From contig NZ_CP084632.1 of assembly GCF_022878925.1 (NCBI RefSeq), forward strand, positions 15,570-79,569: DNA of 64,000 nt, written 5' to 3'. The notes under the pieces were generated by a model that was given only the letters and a program-made list of their open reading frames with translations, ran no database searches and was not told the origin of the DNA. Positions within the stretch are counted from its first letter, which is position 1. Each line of letters starts with the position of its first letter. The stretch is from Caballeronia sp. TF1N1. GTDB taxonomy: Bacteria > Pseudomonadota > Gammaproteobacteria > Burkholderiales > Burkholderiaceae. This document shows, one piece after another, positions 58,387 to 64,000 of the stretch. Position numbers and translations under genes: made by a program.

Positions 58387-60879
58387 ATGGAAGTCGCAGA
58401 CGCCCAAGGGCAAGCCACCGCAGCCACGCTCGGTGCGCAAGAGACAGTAGCGGTCGGCATGGTCGAGGACGCAGGCTTCCTCATGATGCTGTCCTCCAAC
58501 CTGTATTCCAACCAGCAGCTCGCCATGATTCGTGAAGTCCTGTGCAACGCATGGGACGCCAACATCGAGGCGGGCAACATTGACACCCCGCTTCGCATCA
58601 CCATCACCGAGTCGTTCGAGCTGATCATTCAGGACGCCGGCTTCGGCATCCCGAAAGAGAAGTTCGCTTCAGTCTATGGCGTGTACGGTGGATCGACAAA
58701 GAAGACCAACAAGGCCGTCACCGGTGGCTTTGGCCTCGGTGCCAAGTCGCCGTGGGCCTATGTCGAATCGTTCCGGGTGATCAACCAGAACCAGGGAACG
58801 AAGACGGTCTACAACCTGACGAAAGCCAGCGTTGAGACGGGTGGCCTGCCGGCCATTCAGACGGTCATGTCGGTGCCGACCGAGGAAAGTGGCCTCACGG
58901 TCAAGATCCAGTTGCAGGAAGAGCACGTCGAGCAGATCTGCCTGTACATCCGCTACATCGTCATGCACGGCGACATGAACGCTACGTTCATGCGGGAAGG
59001 TCATACCGAAGAGCCGCAGGTGCTGGCCAAGCTCGATCTGGATCCGACACCCGGTTCCTACGACGTGAACAGCGAACGCTGGTACGAGCGTTACATGGGC
59101 CAGCATCGGCTTTTCGTGCGCTACGGCGCCGTGATCTACCCGATGCTCATGACGCCGGGCACGACGGACGCTGCACGCCTGCTACTGGAATTCATGGAGA
59201 TCGTCGGCTTCCAGAAGATGGTCATCCAGGCCGCACCCGGCACGCTGGCACTCACGCCTTCGCGTGAATCGCTGTCGAGTTCAAAGATGACGGAAAACGG
59301 CATCACCGATCTGGTGGTGAGTCTCGTGGCCCGCATCGAGCAGGACATCATCGACAAGATTCCGGGCGCCGTGGCTCGCGCCATCGAGAAGCTCCAGTCG
59401 GGTATCTCGCGGTATCACACGCTCGAAGATCGGGCTTCGCTTACGGGCTTCATCGAACCGCATGCGGTCAATCGCTATCTGACCAACCGTATCGGTGCGG
59501 CGAAGTTCGCCAAGTACCAACGGGCGCTGAGCGAAGCAGAGCAGGCAGGTTTCAAACGTCACAACGTCTTCAACAACAAGGCGGCGACGACGGCCTATCA
59601 CAAGCTGCGCACGCGTATTCGCGGCACGAGCTGGCAGAGCGTTTTGCAACTGAAGATGGCCTTTGCCCGTCACTTCATCCTGCGGCCTCTGTCACGCGTG
59701 TTCCTGGCCAACCAGGCGCTGCTAAACCCGCAGCAGATGTACCACGCCAAGCGGTTCTTCTGGGCCGGTGCTGTCACCAAGTGGCAGCCGCTCATGAACA
59801 CCGTGGAAGTCGAGGAGTTCGACCGGATCAAGACGCTCATCGACCGGCCGACCGTGTTCGTCACGAGTCGCACCCGCAAGCTGCAAAAGAGCATCGAGTG
59901 CTACCCGGAGATGTCCATGGTCGAGCGCCCGAACACGTGGGTCTACAAGATCGAGCCGCGTGACAAGAAGAAAGACGCCATCGTCAAGGCATTCACCGAT
60001 GCCGGAATGACGGTTGTCGATCTCACGCTCAACCACGACTGGGACGACGGTGCAGCAGAAGTGCAGGAAGAGAACGAGCGGCGCAATGCCAATCGTGTGA
60101 AGCCTGTACTCGCCGCTGCCCCCACGGTCACCTCGAAGCCCGGTAATGCGCTGATGTCGCTCACGAACGTCTATGACGACGAGGGCAATCGCAAGATGGA
60201 CATCTACCGCATCAAGCAGATGAAGGCCAACCTGAAGACGACGGACACGCCGCTGTTCTATATCGAGGCGGACTATGTCTCCTCCTCTGGCTCACTGGGT
60301 TCGTTTGGCAACTATACGGACCTGAGCCAGGAAGAGAAGGACCACGGCGTCGTCGTGCGCAATGGCGTCGAGAAGAACATGGCCATCAAGCGGGGCGCAG
60401 TCATCGTGGACAAGTACCTCGGCCGCAAGCTCTTCGATGCGGTGCAGACGCCGGCGCTGGCCACGTATCTGACAAAGCATCGTCTGGGTGGGGTGGAGGA
60501 GCAATTCAACGTTCAGCCCAAGCACATCGAGCTGCTCCAGTACCTGGGCATCAAGCTGCCCGGTTACGACAAGCTGCACGTCGATGCGGAGCTGGAGCGG
60601 CTGTACCTGCGCTTCATGAACGTGAAGGTGAGCACCTTCGGCCACTACCTGAGCCTCTCCGTCGATGACCTGGCGCCGCTGTTCAAGCTGGCTGATTTGA
60701 AGCTCGAAGAGCCGGCATTCGTCAAGACTGTCCAGAAGCTGCGCCGAGACGAAATGATCGGCCGGATGTTGTTCGCCTTCAGCGATCCGCTGGACATGAT
60801 CAAGAAGTATCCCGACCGCAAGGCCGCAATCAAATCGCTCGTCATGAGCGCCATGAAAGGAACCCAAGATGAACAATAA
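58387..60879 (+). CDS. rIIA-like protein (GHKL ATPase)
   Basis: An 830-residue protein. The GHKL ATPase core is clear: REVLCNAWDANIEAG (N box, Glu and Asn), IIQDAGFGIPKE (G1 box) and TGGFGLGAKSPWAY (G2 box), all within the first 125 residues. The long remainder is alpha/beta. In T4, rIIA and rIIB act at the membrane to protect against lambda-encoded exclusion; N4-like phages carry distant relatives. It overlaps the rIIB start by 11 bases. Confidence 0.9.
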   Translation: MEVADAQGQATAATLGAQETVAVGMVEDAGFLMMLSSNLYSNQQLAMIREVLCNAWDANIEAGNIDTPLRITITESFELIIQDAGFGIPKEKFASVYGVYGGSTKKTNKAVTGGFGLGAKSPWAYVESFRVINQNQGTKTVYNLTKASVETGGLPAIQTVMSVPTEESGLTVKIQLQEEHVEQICLYIRYIVMHGDMNATFMREGHTEEPQVLAKLDLDPTPGSYDVNSERWYERYMGQHRLFVRYGAVIYPMLMTPGTTDAARLLLEFMEIVGFQKMVIQAAPGTLALTPSRESLSSSKMTENGITDLVVSLVARIEQDIIDKIPGAVARAIEKLQSGISRYHTLEDRASLTGFIEPHAVNRYLTNRIGAAKFAKYQRALSEAEQAGFKRHNVFNNKAATTAYHKLRTRIRGTSWQSVLQLKMAFARHFILRPLSRVFLANQALLNPQQMYHAKRFFWAGAVTKWQPLMNTVEVEEFDRIKTLIDRPTVFVTSRTRKLQKSIECYPEMSMVERPNTWVYKIEPRDKKKDAIVKAFTDAGMTVVDLTLNHDWDDGAAEVQEENERRNANRVKPVLAAAPTVTSKPGNALMSLTNVYDDEGNRKMDIYRIKQMKANLKTTDTPLFYIEADYVSSSGSLGSFGNYTDLSQEEKDHGVVVRNGVEKNMAIKRGAVIVDKYLGRKLFDAVQTPALATYLTKHRLGGVEEQFNVQPKHIELLQYLGIKLPGYDKLHVDAELERLYLRFMNVKVSTFGHYLSLSVDDLAPLFKLADLKLEEPAFVKTVQKLRRDEMIGRMLFAFSDPLDMIKKYPDRKAAIKSLVMSAMKGTQDEQ

Positions 60880-62977
60880 CCTCGTCACCATCGTGGCGCT
60901 GTCGGTCGATACGCGCCAGGCTGTGCTGTATTTTCAGGACGGCAGCACGCTCAACATGAACCAGGGTGATGCACGCCTGCCCGGCATCGTGAAGGACTCG
61001 AAAGAGTTGCTCGCAAAAGGCCTGCCGGCAGTGGTGGACATCACGCCGGTGCATATCGTGCGCAGCGAGTTCGGCGCAGCGGAGAAGGGCACCGGTGGTG
61101 TCATCAAGTTCTTCCGTGTGGCGAAGAGCTTCCTCAAGAAGCTGATCAACACGGAGTCGCCGGAGGCAGTACCGGAGGAAGTGGCGCATGTGTCGCCACT
61201 GTCCATCGGCGTGTTTCCCGGCCAGGAGAAGCTCGAAGATGAAGTTCAGGACGAGTCTCAGGAGAAGGCTCTGGATGATGCGGATCCGGATGCGTTGCCG
61301 GCAGACCTGGAGGCGCTAAGGCGCAACCAGGAACGCGCGGACGACGCCCGTCGGATGCACGAGCTGGAGAAGGCAGCGGCAAACGCAACTAACCCTCTGC
61401 CCGTGGCTGAACCAACCAACCAGCAAAAGCTGGCAGCCGCCAAGGAACGTCTCCAAGCAATCGTCGGCCACGGCCACAGCACGGACAAGCCGGAGTTCCA
61501 TACGCCGCTGGACGAGGCGAAGGAAACCATCGTCGCCGTGCATACGGAGACCGGTGCCATCGTCCCCGATGCACAGAAGCTGGCTCGCCATCTTCGTCAG
61601 TCGGAGAAGCTCCAGAACTATGCGGGCTTCACAAAGTTCATCGAGCGCCTATCGGCCATCATCGACCAGCGGGGTCACTCGGTCGAGGATCTGATGAAGT
61701 TCATCGAGCACGGGGATCTGCCCATTGCGGATGACGGCTGCATCGTCATCTACAAGAAGTTGAACCGTGCAGAGAAGGGTGTCTTCGTCGATGTCCACAC
61801 GGGCCGGATTCGCCAGAAAGTCGGCAGCTACGTCTATCTCTTGCCCAACCTGGTCGATCCGAATCGCCGCAACTCGTGCTCCAACGGCCTGCATGTGGGG
61901 GTCATGAGCTACGTGCGCAGCTTCAGCGGCAACGTGACGATCATGGCCAAGCTCCGCCCGGAAGATGTCTTCGCCGTGCCGCAGTACGAGCATACGAAAA
62001 TGCGGGTGGCGGGCTACCACATCGTGGCCGAACTCCCGGACCGCCTGCGTCAACTGGTGGACTCGGGCACCTCGATCTCCGCCGATCCGGACGGTGCGGT
62101 GCTGCTCAACAACGTGCTGCGTGGCAACCACATCGGCATTAGCCAGACAGTGCGGGTCGGTGGCCACCAAGGCACGGACGTGACCTACACGGATGTGGCG
62201 GCCGCGCTCAAGGCCATCGAAAACACGCCGACTCCGTTCGGTACGGCCGAGGCGCTGAACATGGACGAAAAGCTAGAGGCCAAGTTGCCGACGGCGCCGG
62301 AGGTCAAGGCTGAAGACTTAGTGAGCCCTAAGTCTGACGTGGATACGCTGATCGACCAAGCGAACTCCGACGACGACGAAGACGGTGAGCTGGCCGACCG
62401 CTGCTTGGAGTGCGGTGCAGACAGTTCGGATGGCGAAGGCTTTGACGGTCTCTGTGGGGAGTGTGCTGACCGCGCAACCGCTCCTCAACAACCCATTGAC
62501 GAAAAATCGTTAACTTCTATTATGTCAAATTACCCCAAAGAAACCTCGGGGGAAGACGTAGAAGTTACTTCTAAAACTGAGGGTAAGTTGAGCCAGAAGG
62601 AAAAGGCAGCCCAGCTCTACGAGCGCATGACCTCGGCAATGGACAAGGATGCCTGTGCAGCAGCGGCCCTTGAATTGTCGGAGTTCCGAAAGTCCACTCG
62701 TAAGGGTTGGACAGCTCTCGGACTCTCAGCCAATACCGCTGCTGAAGTATTGGACGCTCTTGGCTCAGAACCCAAGCCAGTAAACGCTCCCAAACCTGTG
62801 AAGGCCCAGAGCAAGCGCCCTGCCAAGGTGCAGAAAACTGAGACTCAGGGTAGCTCTGATTCCCAGACTCAAGCGTTAACCTTGCTCGGTCAAGGACTTA
62901 GCAACATCGAAGTAGCTCGGCAAACAGGTCTCTCAAAGGACCAGGTTTATCGCCTCAAGAAAAAGTTGTCTCAGTAG
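60869..62977 (+). CDS. rIIB-like protein with extra zinc ribbon and HTH-like tail
   Basis: A 702-residue protein. The rIIB core lies at about residues 230-400: RHLRQSEKLQNYAGFTKFIE, DLPIADDGCIVIYKKLNR, RNSCSNGLHVGVMSYVRSF and a following MAKLRPEDVFAVP. Unlike T4 rIIB (about 310 residues) it has an N-terminal extension with a charged helix and a C-terminal extension. That extension contains CLECGADSSDGEGFDGLCGE (zinc ribbon, near residue 510) and a final HTH-like segment LSNIEVARQTGLSKDQVYRL. ATG 60869 follows AAAGGA. The extensions suggest DNA binding or targeting in addition to the rII role. Confidence 0.86.
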   Translation: MNNNLVTIVALSVDTRQAVLYFQDGSTLNMNQGDARLPGIVKDSKELLAKGLPAVVDITPVHIVRSEFGAAEKGTGGVIKFFRVAKSFLKKLINTESPEAVPEEVAHVSPLSIGVFPGQEKLEDEVQDESQEKALDDADPDALPADLEALRRNQERADDARRMHELEKAAANATNPLPVAEPTNQQKLAAAKERLQAIVGHGHSTDKPEFHTPLDEAKETIVAVHTETGAIVPDAQKLARHLRQSEKLQNYAGFTKFIERLSAIIDQRGHSVEDLMKFIEHGDLPIADDGCIVIYKKLNRAEKGVFVDVHTGRIRQKVGSYVYLLPNLVDPNRRNSCSNGLHVGVMSYVRSFSGNVTIMAKLRPEDVFAVPQYEHTKMRVAGYHIVAELPDRLRQLVDSGTSISADPDGAVLLNNVLRGNHIGISQTVRVGGHQGTDVTYTDVAAALKAIENTPTPFGTAEALNMDEKLEAKLPTAPEVKAEDLVSPKSDVDTLIDQANSDDDEDGELADRCLECGADSSDGEGFDGLCGECADRATAPQQPIDEKSLTSIMSNYPKETSGEDVEVTSKTEGKLSQKEKAAQLYERMTSAMDKDACAAAALELSEFRKSTRKGWTALGLSANTAAEVLDALGSEPKPVNAPKPVKAQSKRPAKVQKTETQGSSDSQTQALTLLGQGLSNIEVARQTGLSKDQVYRLKKKLSQ

Positions 62978-63067
62978 TTTGTGCGGAAAGCCACGGTAAA
63001 CAGGGTTGACTTCCAAGATAGTTCTAGCCATGTCAAACTAGAGGTTATTTTGAGGAGAGTAATTCCT

Positions 63068-63415
63068 ATGTCAGGCGTTTACCGAGCCAACCGAAAGGCG
63101 ACGGATGACGACATCATCCGACTGAACAGCGTCGGACTGTCGTTATCCACCATTTCCAAGATGTTGGAGTGTCACCCAACAACCATCACCCTCCGATTGA
63201 AAGCCCTAGGGATCACACCTTCTGATACCCGAAGGACTTTCATGGAGGATGTCTTTAAGTCTTTAACTCCCAAACAACAGGATTGGCTGGCCAAACAGCT
63301 AGGGCCACACATCTCAATTAAAGATTTTGTGCGCAACCTGTTGGTAAAGGAGTACCTAGCCAACGGTGATACCAGTGTCAAACCAAAACCCAAAGCAGCA
63401 AAGTCTGTCGGCTAA
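63068..63415 (+). CDS. HTH DNA-binding protein, probable regulator
   Basis: A 115-residue protein. ATG 63068 follows GAGGAGA; an upstream in-frame start lacks a ribosome site. DDDIIRLNSVGLSLSTISKM then LECHPTTITLRLKALGIT is a helix-turn-helix of the resolvase/sigma-like type. The C-terminal half is helical with a basic tail (KPKPKAAKS). It resembles the HTH tail of the preceding rIIB-like protein. Possibly a transcriptional or replication regulator. Confidence 0.68.
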   Translation: MSGVYRANRKATDDDIIRLNSVGLSLSTISKMLECHPTTITLRLKALGITPSDTRRTFMEDVFKSLTPKQQDWLAKQLGPHISIKDFVRNLLVKEYLANGDTSVKPKPKAAKSVG

Positions 63416-63890
63416 TTCCCTGAGCGCAACTCTTGCATGGTTTGAGAAGGCTCGCCCGACACCTACCAACAAGCAGTTCCATACTCAGCTTGGTGTCCAC
63501 TATGAGGAAGTCGAGGAATCCCTCGAAGCGCTCACTCCTCTGGACGGCAAGGCAATGTATCTGGTGCATGAAGCGAGAGTTGCCCTCAGAGCATTGGCTG
63601 ACCATCTCAAGAAGTCGCAGCACACAGTTACCGTTGATCCAGAAAACCGAAGTCTTTTTCTCGATTCAATATGTGATCAGCTTGTCACCGGCACCGGTGT
63701 CGCAGCTCACTGTCTTTTTCCGGTGGTCGAAGCCCTCAACGAAGTGAACAGCTCCAACTGGTCCAAATTCGACGAGCACGGCAATCCCATCGTAGACGCG
63801 AACGGCAAGATCATGAAAGGTCCGGGCTACTTTAAGCCGAACCTCGAACAGTTCATTCCGAAGCGCATCCCCGTTTTCGACGGCGAGTAA
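63366..63890 (+). CDS. MazG-like NTP pyrophosphohydrolase-family protein
   Basis: A 174-residue protein. The start (GTG 63366) overlaps the upstream gene by 50 bases and lacks a clear ribosome site, so it may start later. FHTQLGVHYEEVEESLEAL carries the EExxE-type metal site of MazG-like folds. DSICDQLVTGTGVAAHCLFP and NEVNSSNWSKFDEHGNPIVD complete the pattern common in phages. It may hydrolyse NTPs or (p)ppGpp-related nucleotides. Substrate unknown. Confidence 0.8.
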   Translation: MIPVSNQNPKQQSLSANSLSATLAWFEKARPTPTNKQFHTQLGVHYEEVEESLEALTPLDGKAMYLVHEARVALRALADHLKKSQHTVTVDPENRSLFLDSICDQLVTGTGVAAHCLFPVVEALNEVNSSNWSKFDEHGNPIVDANGKIMKGPGYFKPNLEQFIPKRIPVFDGE

Positions 63891-63909
63891 TTCCTCGATC
63901 TGCTTTTCT

Positions 63910-63929
63910 CCCCTGGCTCCGGTCAGGGG
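63910..63929 (+). terminator. Hairpin before the last gene
   Basis: CCCCTGGC and GGTCAGGGG pair over eight positions with one wobble and a TCCG loop. No T run. It lies in the gap before the last start codon. Confidence 0.45.
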
Positions 63930-63952
63930 CATTCCCCTATTAGGACTCCTAC

Positions 63953-64000
63953 ATGGAACACTTGAAAACCGTCCCGCTGAATCAGGGACAACAAACAGCG
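63953..64000 (+). CDS. Start of a probable helicase or replication gene, cut by window edge
   Basis: ATG 63953 follows AGGAC by about eight bases. Only 16 codons are visible: MEHLKTVPLNQGQQTA. The LNxGQxxA pattern resembles the Q motif opening of superfamily 1 helicases such as Dda. In N4-like genomes replication genes follow here. The call is tentative. Confidence 0.4.
   Translation, partial: MEHLKTVPLNQGQQTA

Overview
This window looks like about 64 kb of a tailed phage of the N4 type (Schitoviridae) that also carries a plasmid replication and partition module. It reads as a phage-plasmid: a virus that can be kept as a circular extrachromosomal element. The host should be Gram-negative, because there is a spanin-like pair with a lipobox, an OafA-type surface acyltransferase and a YadA-type outer-membrane anchor. 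A Burkholderiales-like host is plausible from general base composition and gene flavour, but nothing here proves the taxon.

Minus strand, 1-34.6 kb: late genes. From right to left they are a Gp49-like gene, a putative small terminase, the large terminase, a head-tail adaptor, a cassette of tail appendage proteins with at least four carbohydrate-active folds (beta-helix spike, two SGNH esterases, one glycoside-hydrolase-like barrel), a lysis cassette (holin, SleB-type endolysin, overlapping spanin-like pair), portal, gp58-like protein, scaffold-like protein, major capsid protein, several ejection/internal virion proteins, and a giant virion RNA polymerase that runs off the left edge (more than 2,500 residues). 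The order portal to polymerase follows N4 genes 59 to 50 as I recall it. The spacing of catalytic motifs in the polymerase agrees within a few residues with the N4 enzyme.

34.6-37 kb: a switch region between divergent late and early transcription, with an HNH protein, two small minus-strand genes and a nested inverted repeat. In linear N4 virion DNA the genome ends lie between these two blocks, so this is the likely site of the virion termini in the circular form.

Plus strand, 37-46.7 kb: early genes. They are punctuated by four short hairpins with a TCC loop that match the form of N4 virion-polymerase promoters. Then come RNAP1 (N4 gp15-like), an inserted block (O-antigen-type acyltransferase, small secreted protein, ParA, its partner, an iteron origin and a Rep_3 initiator) and RNAP2 (N4 gp16-like). 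The plasmid block separates the two subunits of the phage middle RNA polymerase.

Plus strand, 48.5-64 kb: middle genes. These include an MoxR-type AAA ATPase with a VWA/HExxH partner, dCTP deaminase, ThyX, a collagen-stalk YadA-anchored adhesin, rIIA- and rIIB-like proteins, a MazG-like protein and the start of a probable helicase. A 17-base element, ATTAGANATWWCTTTGA, lies just after terminators at three plus-strand unit boundaries and, on the opposite strand, ahead of the late genes. It is the best candidate for a phage-specific promoter. No integrase, no CI-like repressor, no tRNA and no CRISPR array were seen.
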